Assembly: GCA_030668045.1 (NCBI GenBank)
Contig: DAOUUR010000068.1
Span: 1-8,783 of the forward strand
Source: a bacterium
GTDB taxonomy: Bacteria; Zixibacteria; MSB-5A5; GN15; FEB-12
Direction: 5' to 3'
Length of the DNA: 8,783 nt
Part shown: positions 1 to 6,934 of the stretch, piece after piece
Position numbering within the stretch: the stretch's first letter is position 1
Layout of the letters: each line of letters begins with the position of its first letter
Notes under the pieces: model-generated
Seen by the model: the letters and a program-made list of their open reading frames with translations, nothing else
Databases searched by the model: none
Told to the model about the DNA's origin: nothing
Translations under genes and position numbers: made by a program

Positions 1-1
1 C

Positions 2-3000
2 TTCACAGACCCTGAGAAAGCTACTCGGGGCTACCAACAGGTATTCAGAGAAGAACATGTCTTTGATTATCCCCTGGAAATCAAACACCGTGATGGAAAA
101 ATTATACCGGTACTTTACAACGCTTCTGTTTACCTCAATACAAAAGGGGAAGTGGCCGGAGTATTTGCCGCTGCTCGCGATATCACCCAACAGATACTGA
201 CTGAGGAGAAGTTGAGGAAGACTTCGAATGTGCTACAGAGTATCATGGACAGTGCCACCGAGGAAATCATCATTGCAACTGATCAAACCGGGACTATTCT
301 CAATTGGAACGAGGGGGCAAGAAAAATACTGGGTTATGAAGCGGAAGATGTGGTCAACAAGGAAAGCAACAGGATATTCCATACCAAAGAGTACTTGAAC
401 TCAGGAGTTATGGAGCGGAATCTCAAGCGTTTGATGACCACCGGGGAGCCGTTGGTGGAGGAACTAACTTATGTAGCTAAGGGTGGCAGGACTTTTCCTG
501 TCCACCAGATTGTTACTCCGCGTTTTGACAAAGATGGCAAGTTTACAGGTATGCTGGGCCTGGCTCGTGACATCACCGCACGCAAGCGGGCGGAAGAAGA
601 TTTGCGGGAACGGGAAGAGGTATTGGCTGCCATCAGCCAATCGGCGCAGGATGCGATTGTTATGATCGACGGCGATGGAAAGGTGACCCACTGGAACAAG
701 GCTGCGGTACGCATTTTCGGATATACTTCGGAGGAGGTCCTTGGCCGCGTGCTGCATGATTTTTTGGCTCCGAGAGATCTCCAGCCCGCTTACTATAAGG
801 CGTTTCCTAAGTTTCACGCCAGCGGCCAGGGTGATGTCGTAGGTCAAACGCTTGAACTACCGGGGATGCACAAGGATGGCACGGTAATCCCCGTGGAACT
901 CTCCCTCTCGGCTACGCTTATCCAAGGCCAATGGCATGGCATAGGCATCATGCGCGATATAACCGAGAGAAAACAGGCAGAGGAGGCCCTTCCGGCAGCC
1001 CACCACAAACTGGAGGAGCGGGTCAAAGAGCGCACGACCGAGTTGATAGCGGCCAACAAGAAGCTGAGGGAGGAGATAGAATATCGCAAGCAGGCCGAGG
1101 AAGCCCTCCGAGAGCGCGAGGCGATGCTCAGGGCGGCACAGCAAATTGCGCATGTTGGAAGCTGGGAATGGAACATCGCCGACAATGTCATGCACATGTC
1201 CGATGAAATGTGTCGCATACATGGCATCCCGACCTCGGAAAGGTTTGCTAGTCCCGAAGAGCTGATCAAGCGGTTTGTGCACCCGGACGACAAAGAGACT
1301 GTTCTCAGAATGACCGAGGGCATATTGATGAGCTCCGTTTTGGGGCTAACATCATTCCGTATAATACATCCGGATGGAGAAACTCGCTGGCTCTCTTTGG
1401 AGGCGCCTGAGATCAGGTCTTCAGACGAAAACGGCAAGCCGATGGTGGTCGTCGGAACTATTCAGGATATCACGGAGCGCAAGCAAGCTGAGCAGGCGTT
1501 GCGGGAAAGCGAAGAAAAACTACGCAACATTGTGGAAAACAGCACAAACCTCTTCTACTCTCACACGCCGGAACATGAATTGACCTATCTCAGCCCGCAA
1601 AGCCGGGACTTCCTTCAATGTGACCCCGAGGAAGCCATGATCAGATGGACTGAGTTCGTAACCGACAATCCAGTCAACAAAAAAGGTTTCGCGTTAACTG
1701 AGAAGGCGATCAAGACAGGCAGGAGGCAGTCTCCGTACGAATTGGAACTGATTGGTAAGGAAGGACGAAAAATATGGGCTGAAGTCCACGAAGCACCGGT
1801 TGTCGAAAATGGCAAGACGGTTGCTATTGTAGGTTCTCTGACTGACATCACCGACCGCCAGCACGCAGAGGAGGAGCTGAAAAAATCATATGCAAACCTG
1901 GAGGCACTGATTGAAAATACGGATGACTGCGCCCTCATATCTGATATAAATGCTCGTCCGGTATTGTGGAATTCTGCCTATGCTAAAGTTATGAAAGATG
2001 CCTTTGATATTGAGATGAAGGCAGGCTTACAGCCGCACAAACACATCCCTGATGAAGAAACAAGAGCCTGGTGGGATGGCCATCATGAGAGAGTGTTGAG
2101 AGGCGAGAAATTTCGGGTTGAATATACACATGAGTTCAATAAGGACAACATTCGGTCTTTCGAGGTGTCTTACAACCCAATATTTGAGAACGATGAAGTA
2201 ATCGGATTCTCCGAGTTTACCAGAGAAATAACCGAACGCAAACAATCTGAGGAGAGACTTCGTCTGCTCTCTTCTATAGCTGAACAAAGCACCGAAGGTA
2301 TGGCTTTAGTCGATCTGGAGGGCAACGTGCAGTTCATTAATAGAGCATTTGCCGAGATGCATGGTTATTCTCCAGAGGAACTTCATGGTAAGAACCTCTC
2401 TATTTTTCACACACCTGAACAGATACCGACCGTGGAGGCAGTTAACAGGCAGACCAGAGAGACCGGCGAATTCTCAGGTGAGGTTTGGCACAAGCGCCGC
2501 GATGGTTCAGTATTTCCCAGCTATATGAATAACTCGTTGATGTGCGACGATGACGGTCAAGCTGTTGCGATGATTGGAACGATACGTGATATCACCGAAC
2601 GCAAGAAAGCTGAGCATGCGCTGCAGGAGAGCGAAAAAAAGTACCGCAGTCTTTTCGACAATGTGCCGGTTGGCATTTTTCGAACTTCGATTGACGGCAG
2701 GATTTTATCTGTGAATCCGGCCATGAAGGTGATGCATGGGTATGATCCGGATTATGATATGAGCCAGATGAGCTCGGCCGATTTCTATGTAGATGCTGAA
2801 AGGCGGCTGGAGCTTGTTGAAAAGCTGAAGTCTGATGGCCATGTAACTGGTTTTGAAAGTGAGTTCAAGCACAAGGATGGTTCCGTCGTAACTCTGACAT
2901 TAGATATGGTATTGGTCGTCGATGAGAACGGAGTACCTCTTCATTTCGATGGAACGGCTGAGGATATCACCGAGCGCAAGAAGATTGAGGAGAGACTACA

Positions 3001-4198
3001 GCTTCTCAGTCTCATCACCCAACAGATAACCGATTCTATCATTGTCACGGATTTGTCTAATAAAATTACTTATGCCAATCAAGCATTTGTGCGTTTGTAT
3101 GGCTATTCGAGCGAGGAGCTTCTGGGGCAATCACCGGACATTTTTAATGCGGAACCGGATAGGGAACACATACAGAAGGACATTTATCAAGCTGTTTCAT
3201 CTGGTACTACCTGGAGCGGCGTGGTACTAAACCGCAGGAAAGACGGCAGTACGTTTCCATGCGACTTGCTCGTGTTTCCGCTGGTAGACAGCCAGGGCGT
3301 AGTTTTTGCCTACGCTGGCATTCAGCGCGATATCACCGAGCGCAAAGAGAGCGAGAAGAAGCTGCATAACACGCACGACAGGCTGGAGACGACACTGAAC
3401 GCCCTGCCAGATATCCTGTTTGAAGTTGACTCAAAGGGACACATCCTCGATTATCGTGCACCGCAGTCGGAAAAACTCTATGTCTCACCGGAGATGTTTC
3501 GGGGTAAGACCGTACTAGAGGTAATCCCGGAACCGGCCGCTGAGGTGGTTATGGAAGCTATCCGGGAAGCCACTGCGACCGGCCATTCGCAAGGCGCGAC
3601 CTACTGGTTAGAAATGCCGGACGGAGGAGTCCGATGGTTTGAACTCTCTATTGCGTCCAGCGGCACCGAAACCGAAGACCGCCTGATCGCACTCGTCCGT
3701 GATATCACTGAGCGCAAAGATGCGGAGAAGAATATCCGTGAAGCCGGAGAGAAGCTTCAGGTCGAACACGAGGCGCAGACCAGAAGCAATATCGCTCTCC
3801 AGCAAATTCTTGATCATATCGAAAAAGAAAGACTGGATTACAAGCAGCGGATTTGCAGTCAGGTTGAACAGGCCATTTCTCCGCTCCTGGCAAGGTTGAA
3901 GAAAGATTGTGACCATCGGCATGAAAAGGACCTCAAAAACCTCGAAGACAACCTTAAGGTACTATTGTCCAAGGAGGTAGACGTTTTTGAAACTCGCTAC
4001 GCAGGGCTCACCCCCCGCGAAAGCGAAATCTGCGAGCTAATAAAGCAGGGTCTCTCCTCAAAAGAAATCGCTGACAGGCTGAGTCTGTCGATCCTTACAA
4101 TCCACAAACACCGTGAACTAATCCGCAAGAAACTCAAAATTACCAACAAAGCAGTGAATTTGAGTACATTTTTGCGTAATGATAAGAACCTAAATTAG
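2..4198 (+). CDS. Giant multi-PAS sensor with C-terminal LuxR-type HTH (5' partial)
   Basis: The frame is open from base 2, so the 5' end lies outside the window; the GTG at 152 is an internal valine inside a PAS domain. The visible 1398 residues hold ten PAS units, each closed by a D-I-T-x-R/K type linker. The ends of the units are near residues 60 (partial first unit), 190, 319, 489, 615, 742, 863, 988, 1110 and 1234. A charged coiled coil separates units three and four (about 320-385). After the last PAS comes a helical linker (about 1235-1330), then a GerE/LuxR helix-turn-helix (about 1334-1393) with 'LTPRESEICELIKQGLSSKE' and 'HKHRELIRKKL'. No histidine-kinase DHp/ATPase, GGDEF, EAL or receiver domain is present. 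PAS domains usually bind small ligands or mediate dimerisation, and the LuxR domain binds DNA. I infer a cytoplasmic one-component signal integrator controlling transcription. The ligands are unknown, and a kinase upstream of the window cannot be excluded. Confidence 0.93.
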   Translation, partial: FTDPEKATRGYQQVFREEHVFDYPLEIKHRDGKIIPVLYNASVYLNTKGEVAGVFAAARDITQQILTEEKLRKTSNVLQSIMDSATEEIIIATDQTGTILNWNEGARKILGYEAEDVVNKESNRIFHTKEYLNSGVMERNLKRLMTTGEPLVEELTYVAKGGRTFPVHQIVTPRFDKDGKFTGMLGLARDITARKRAEEDLREREEVLAAISQSAQDAIVMIDGDGKVTHWNKAAVRIFGYTSEEVLGRVLHDFLAPRDLQPAYYKAFPKFHASGQGDVVGQTLELPGMHKDGTVIPVELSLSATLIQGQWHGIGIMRDITERKQAEEALPAAHHKLEERVKERTTELIAANKKLREEIEYRKQAEEALREREAMLRAAQQIAHVGSWEWNIADNVMHMSDEMCRIHGIPTSERFASPEELIKRFVHPDDKETVLRMTEGILMSSVLGLTSFRIIHPDGETRWLSLEAPEIRSSDENGKPMVVVGTIQDITERKQAEQALRESEEKLRNIVENSTNLFYSHTPEHELTYLSPQSRDFLQCDPEEAMIRWTEFVTDNPVNKKGFALTEKAIKTGRRQSPYELELIGKEGRKIWAEVHEAPVVENGKTVAIVGSLTDITDRQHAEEELKKSYANLEALIENTDDCALISDINARPVLWNSAYAKVMKDAFDIEMKAGLQPHKHIPDEETRAWWDGHHERVLRGEKFRVEYTHEFNKDNIRSFEVSYNPIFENDEVIGFSEFTREITERKQSEERLRLLSSIAEQSTEGMALVDLEGNVQFINRAFAEMHGYSPEELHGKNLSIFHTPEQIPTVEAVNRQTRETGEFSGEVWHKRRDGSVFPSYMNNSLMCDDDGQAVAMIGTIRDITERKKAEHALQESEKKYRSLFDNVPVGIFRTSIDGRILSVNPAMKVMHGYDPDYDMSQMSSADFYVDAERRLELVEKLKSDGHVTGFESEFKHKDGSVVTLTLDMVLVVDENGVPLHFDGTAEDITERKKIEERLQLLSLITQQITDSIIVTDLSNKITYANQAFVRLYGYSSEELLGQSPDIFNAEPDREHIQKDIYQAVSSGTTWSGVVLNRRKDGSTFPCDLLVFPLVDSQGVVFAYAGIQRDITERKESEKKLHNTHDRLETTLNALPDILFEVDSKGHILDYRAPQSEKLYVSPEMFRGKTVLEVIPEPAAEVVMEAIREATATGHSQGATYWLEMPDGGVRWFELSIASSGTETEDRLIALVRDITERKDAEKNIREAGEKLQVEHEAQTRSNIALQQILDHIEKERLDYKQRICSQVEQAISPLLARLKKDCDHRHEKDLKNLEDNLKVLLSKEVDVFETRYAGLTPRESEICELIKQGLSSKEIADRLSLSILTIHKHRELIRKKLKITNKAVNLSTFLRNDKNLN
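569..3718 (+). repeat. Recurring PAS-linker repeat (DIT-x-R/K units) inside the multi-PAS gene
   Basis: An 18-base block close to GATATCACCGAGCGCAAG recurs in frame at 569, 956, 1466, 1844, 2225, 2588, 2963, 3329 and 3701, with a more diverged relative at 179. Spacing is 363-390 bases except for 510 bases between 956 and 1466, where the coiled coil is inserted. The copies at 1466, 2588, 2963, 3329 and 3701 are nearly identical at DNA level, while the PAS cores between them are strongly diverged. This marks the PAS-to-PAS signalling linker. Its DNA conservation suggests repeat-driven duplication of PAS units. Confidence 0.8.
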
Positions 4199-4207
4199 AT
4201 ACGTACT

Positions 4208-4219
4208 AATTACGTAATT
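4208..4219. other. Perfect 12-bp palindrome just after the PAS-LuxR stop codon
   Basis: AATTACGTAATT reads the same on both strands. A second TACGTA occurs at 4200-4205, 11 bases before the TACGTA at the palindrome core (4211-4216). It could be a dimeric-regulator site, but no promoter with good -35 and -10 elements lies beside it. AT-rich palindromes of this size also arise by chance, so function is not established. Confidence 0.35.
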
Positions 4220-4270
4220 TGCAGTTATTGACAAATCCATTAAATAGTCGATCTTGGGAGCAGAAATTGA

Positions 4271-4294
4271 CTGTCCCACGGAATGCTTGGACAG
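4271..4294 (+). other. Perfect inverted repeat (hairpin 1) in the 3' intergenic region
   Basis: CTGTCC (4271-4276) and GGACAG (4289-4294) form a 6-bp perfect stem with a 12-nt loop. No T-tract follows, so it is not itself a terminator. It is the first of three stem-loops between the PAS-LuxR stop codon and the T-rich end at 4430. Confidence 0.5.
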
Positions 4295-4300
4295 ACTATA

Positions 4301-4323
4301 GTGAAACTTGTGGTGGGTTTCAC
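4301..4323 (+). other. Perfect inverted repeat (hairpin 2) in the 3' intergenic region
   Basis: GTGAAAC (4301-4307) and GTTTCAC (4317-4323) form a 7-bp perfect stem around a 9-nt loop. It begins seven bases after hairpin 1. The following bases are A-rich rather than T-rich, so it is not a canonical terminator on the plus strand. It may belong to a structured 3' untranslated region or small RNA. Confidence 0.5.
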
Positions 4324-4382
4324 AATGAAAAATATGGCGACGAGGCATTCTAACCTGTATATCACATCAGTGTTGCCAATAC

Positions 4383-4430
4383 GGACCCTGTGCTGTTCTC
4401 CCTCCCCCGGCATGGGGTCCTTCTTTTATT
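4383..4430 (+). terminator. Rho-independent terminator
   Basis: Bases 4383-4392 pair with 4411-4420 in a 10-bp stem: GGACCC against GGGTCC at the base, two G-U wobbles, then two more pairs. The loop is 18 nt and pyrimidine-rich. The 3' arm runs directly into TTCTTTTATT. It lies about 185 bases after the PAS-LuxR stop codon with no intact gene between, so it probably ends that transcript or a short RNA encoded in the gap. Confidence 0.72.
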
Positions 4431-4487
4431 AATACAGTTTACAGGTGGGTAAGTTGGTCTGGGTTTCAATCGGAGTCTGGCTGCTGT

Positions 4488-4715
4488 TTATGGTGATTGT
4501 TTCAGGCGAGCCAGTTGAGTAGCGGCATCTTCCAGTTCCCAGATGCCACTGTCGGCATCTTTCCAGGTCTCAAGGAATATAGTGTACTGTTCGGCGGCTT
4601 TGTAGTACCACCGAGACTACTCGTAGGCTGTACCGAGATAGTAGTGCAGCTTGACACTCCACACGCCCATTGAAGCTTGGTAAGAGGTGTAGGTGCTGAG
4701 TTGACTTTCCAACTA
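4488..4715 (-). pseudogene. Decayed C-terminal fragment of a TPR-type protein, two in-frame TAG stops
   Basis: Read on the minus strand, one frame gives 'LESQLSTYTSYQASMGVWS', 'VKLHYYLGTAYE', stop, 'SRWYYKAAEQYTIFLETWKD', 'ADSGIWELEDAATQLARLK', then QSP and a TAA stop at 4490-4488. This closely follows the C-terminal TPR pattern of many bacterial TPR proteins, often joined to kinase or TolB-like parts: 'HYLLGLAYE..GW..KA.EQY..FL..WKDADPGI.E..DA...LARL'. The expected Lys or Glu codon after 'AYE' is TAG (4619-4617), and a second TAG lies at 4715-4713. TAG ends the intact genes at 4198 and 5971 of this window, so readthrough by recoding is unlikely. The same frame stays open upstream to about 4931, but that part has no recognisable TPR sequence. 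I therefore infer a dead remnant whose N-terminal part has been lost. A sequencing error at both codons is possible but less likely. Confidence 0.72.
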
Positions 4716-4855
4716 CAGTTTACCAATCCGCCCGAGGAGTTTCGCTACGGTTTCTATGGTAACGCCAATATCGGCTTCAATGTGAGAGACAATATTCTGG
4801 CCGTACCCGATTTCCAAGGAGACCGATTCCGAAAAATCAAGTAAGATAAAGGCTT

Positions 4856-4883
4856 TTGCTAAAATCACGATAATGTCTATATT
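4856..4883 (+). promoter_or_regulatory. Possible sigma-70-type promoter for the secreted dockerin-like protein
   Basis: TTGCTA (4856-4861, four of six matches to TTGACA) and TATATT (4878-4883, five of six matches to TATAAT) are separated by 16 bases. They lie 41 bases before the GTG start at 4925 in an AT-rich stretch. Position and spacing fit a housekeeping promoter, but the match is by eye only and promoter consensus in this lineage is unknown. Confidence 0.4.
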
Positions 4884-4924
4884 AGAAGCGTCTACTCGTT
4901 CTCGCTTCGGGAAAGTGAATATAG

Positions 4925-5971
4925 GTGAATATTAGGCTCAAAATATTGGTTTTGGTGGTTTCCTGCTTTGCTCTGGTAGGAACCTGGTTTGCTGAGGTGG
5001 AAGCGCAGGGATCGATTTTCGGCGCTGTGTGGAACTCGGATTTTTCGGTCCCGGTTGATGGCGCAGTGGTGTTTTTTGGTTTTGTGAGGGATACCGATGA
5101 AGAGATTCGGACCACTGCTTCCGATGGGGCTGGCTATGACAATGGGTTCTGGTACGATGATTTTCAGAATTACCTGACCGAGGAGGCCGGGCAACCATAT
5201 GACTACTATTTTTTCAATCGCACTAACGGCGAGTTGGCCCATCTGGCCAGACAGATTCCCGGTAATTCTTACTGGCGGGAAGATATAGTCCTGGCAGCCT
5301 GGTCGGCACCTGAGGCTGTCACCGGGCTTGTTGGCGTTCCCGAGATTGGAACCGGGATACGTCTCTACTGGAGCCAGCGTTCGGGCTGTACCTATCATGT
5401 CTATCGTCGCTTTGCCGATATCACCGGTTCGTTCTTTCGAATTGATAACCCATCCGGTAACCTCTCCGACAGAGGTATCGCCGACAGCTCGTTTCTCGAT
5501 ACTGATATTGATGGCACCTCATCGTATTCGTATATCATCATCGCTGAGGAGGCTGCTGGTCAGTATTCGGCGCCTTCAGCCATAACTACAATTAGCTCAA
5601 TATGTGCCGGTTCCGGTCTGGACGATGCGGACGGTGACAACGTTGCTGATATTTGTGACAACTGTCCTGATGTATTCAATCCGAATCAGGCCGACAGTGA
5701 CCAGAACGGGGTGGGCGATGCCTGTGATGGATGTTGCATCGGTGTTCGCGGTAATGCCAATAATGATCCAGAGGAAAACGCTAACATTACTGATATTACC
5801 TATCTGGTCTCCTACCTTTTCGGAATTCCTCCCGGCCCGGAGCCAATCTGTAGAGAAGAAGGCAATGTCAACGGCGACGAAGTCGGGGCGATCAATATCG
5901 CCGATATTACGTACCTGGTCGACTACCTGTTCGGCATTCCACTCGGTCCGGCCCCGCAACCCTGCCCGTAG
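4925..5971 (+). CDS. Secreted protein with Fn3-like domain, thrombospondin type 3 repeat and two dockerin-like repeats
   Basis: The product has 348 residues. A Sec signal peptide (1-27) has basic N-terminal residues, a hydrophobic core and an A-x-A-like 'VEA' site before Gln28. Residues about 29-125 form a beta-rich domain resembling carboxypeptidase-regulatory/SdrD-like folds. Residues about 128-227 look like fibronectin type III ('YHVYRR', 'SYIIIAEE'). Residues 232-270 are a thrombospondin type 3 Ca-binding stretch ('DADGDNVADICDNCPDVFNP'). Residues 276-348 are two dockerin-like repeats ('ITYLV.YLFGIP'). The start must be GTG, because there is no other methionine codon in the gene and in-frame ATG is absent upstream. 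The ribosome-binding site is weak. I infer an exported, calcium-stabilised surface or extracellular protein, with the tail possibly an anchoring or docking module. No catalytic domain is recognised, so its role is unknown. Confidence 0.88.
   Translation: MNIRLKILVLVVSCFALVGTWFAEVEAQGSIFGAVWNSDFSVPVDGAVVFFGFVRDTDEEIRTTASDGAGYDNGFWYDDFQNYLTEEAGQPYDYYFFNRTNGELAHLARQIPGNSYWREDIVLAAWSAPEAVTGLVGVPEIGTGIRLYWSQRSGCTYHVYRRFADITGSFFRIDNPSGNLSDRGIADSSFLDTDIDGTSSYSYIIIAEEAAGQYSAPSAITTISSICAGSGLDDADGDNVADICDNCPDVFNPNQADSDQNGVGDACDGCCIGVRGNANNDPEENANITDITYLVSYLFGIPPGPEPICREEGNVNGDEVGAINIADITYLVDYLFGIPLGPAPQPCP
5750..5968 (+). repeat. Two dockerin-like repeat units, 111 bases each
   Basis: Units begin at 5750 ('GNANND') and 5861 ('GNVNGD'), exactly 111 bases (37 codons) apart. 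Their cores 'NITDITYLVSYLFGIPPGP' and 'NIADITYLVDYLFGIPLGP' are almost the same. DNA identity between 5783-5843 and 5894-5954 is also clearly visible, with many differences at third codon positions. Asp/Asn residues at alternating early positions suggest EF-hand-like calcium loops. The first unit is less regular than the second. Confidence 0.8.
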
Positions 5972-6000
5972 TCTCCCGGGTTTCGTCCACTTGTATCTGC

Positions 6001-6897
6001 TTATCCGAATGTCACAAATATGGCGCCACCTACACCGAGGATGATACCAATTACTCGCGACCAAGTAATTTTCTCTCGTAGAAAAAAGGCGGCGAAAATG
6101 AAAATGAAAATGCTTGATGTCTGGTTGAGCGCCGAAGCTGTCGAGGCCTGAGTGTATTTCATTCCGGCCAGCAAGAGCAACATAGCTCCATAGGCGCCGG
6201 TAATCGAACTCGATATCGTATATCCCCACCTTTGCGGCGAAAAAATCGATTGCAGGATACTCTTTCTCTGTGAATGAAAGAGCAGCATTAATAACAGAAT
6301 GAAAATGCTTCCCAATAGGCGAATCTCGGTTGCCCAAACCAATGGTGAACGAGTCAGAAGCGGCTTGATCATTACAATGCCGATTGCGGTACAAGCCTCG
6401 GCTAAAACCGCCCAGAGAAAGGCTTTCATAATATTACGTCGATTACCTGTATTGGTCCTGCCTTCAGCAGTGACCAGTAGGACCGCCGAGACGATAAACA
6501 CCGCCCCGAGGAACTGCCAGGAAGTTAACGTCTCATTGAGCCAGAGTATTGACATCGCGATGATGAACGGACTGTAAAGACAGATGACAATGGCCATCAG
6601 ACCGGCGCCGAGAGTGTTAAGGCCCTTGAAAAATAGAGTGTCGGCGATTCCGATTCCCAGGGCGCCACTGAACAACAGCAGCAGGTAATCTTCGACTGGT
6701 GCCGGATAAAGAAGACTTTCCCCAAACAGCCAGAGTGTCGGGATCAACAGGGCAACTGCTAACGTGTTCTTGAAGAGATTTAGACCAATCGGATGGACTG
6801 CCTCCCCGCTCTTCTTGAACAAAACAACGGCAATCGCCCATACGATTGCCGTCAGAAGGGCCAGAATCTCACCCAAATATGCGTTGAAGATCGACAT
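6001..6897 (-). CDS. EamA/DMT-superfamily membrane transporter
   Basis: The protein has 298 residues, the normal size for the drug/metabolite transporter superfamily. About ten hydrophobic helices are arranged as two EamA halves, roughly 7-143 and 158-297, joined by a basic loop ('EGRTNTGNRRN'). Each half ends with the conserved helix-Glu-helix pattern: 'LYSPFIIAMSILWLNETLT' in the first and 'FFLREKITW' followed by 'IGIILGVGGAIFV' in the second. The start is ATG at 6897, with an AGGT ribosome-binding site about six bases upstream. It lies 37 bases after the flavin reductase-like gene on the same strand, so the two are probably co-transcribed. Family members export or import amino acids, nucleosides and other metabolites; the substrate cannot be predicted here. 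The gene ends 29 bases from the end of the convergent secreted-protein gene, with no clear terminator between. Confidence 0.9.
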   Translation of the reverse strand: MSIFNAYLGEILALLTAIVWAIAVVLFKKSGEAVHPIGLNLFKNTLAVALLIPTLWLFGESLLYPAPVEDYLLLLFSGALGIGIADTLFFKGLNTLGAGLMAIVICLYSPFIIAMSILWLNETLTSWQFLGAVFIVSAVLLVTAEGRTNTGNRRNIMKAFLWAVLAEACTAIGIVMIKPLLTRSPLVWATEIRLLGSIFILLLMLLFHSQRKSILQSIFSPQRWGYTISSSITGAYGAMLLLLAGMKYTQASTASALNQTSSIFIFIFAAFFLREKITWSRVIGIILGVGGAIFVTFG

Positions 6898-6934
6898 CGG
6901 TTACCTGTGACTCCGGGGTGTTGTTGTTGTCATC

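Noticed and set aside
844..1437. A 197-codon minus-strand open frame inside the PAS gene
   Set aside because: It lies wholly within PAS domains on the other strand, is Ser-rich and shows no domain.
569..3718. The regularly spaced 18-base blocks as a CRISPR-like array
   Set aside because: Spacing is about 370 bases, all copies are in one reading frame, and they encode the PAS linker.
4260..4430. A c-di-GMP, 6S or SRP-type RNA
   Set aside because: None of the conserved core sequences of these RNAs is visible; only generic hairpins are.
4325..4432. A 35-residue open frame from ATG 4325 to TAA 4432
   Set aside because: It runs through the terminator stem and its T-tract, which supply its last codons; there is no ribosome-binding site and composition is not protein-like.
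4488..4715. TAG reassigned to an amino acid, making the TPR fragment an intact gene
   Set aside because: The PAS-LuxR and dockerin-like genes end at TAG in natural positions, so TAG works as a stop here.
4892..5398. A 168-codon minus-strand open frame antisense to the secreted protein
   Set aside because: The plus-strand gene has a signal peptide and known repeats; the antisense product has no motif and appears to be a codon-bias shadow.
5604..6044. A 146-codon plus-strand open frame in the +1 frame of the dockerin repeats
   Set aside because: It is produced by the repeat codons of the real gene and runs over the convergent transporter end.
5597..6394. A 265-codon minus-strand open frame across the secreted-protein gene end and the transporter gene
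   Set aside because: It overlaps two well-supported genes, has no recognisable domain or ribosome-binding site, and its His/Arg/Asp-rich composition is typical of an antisense shadow.
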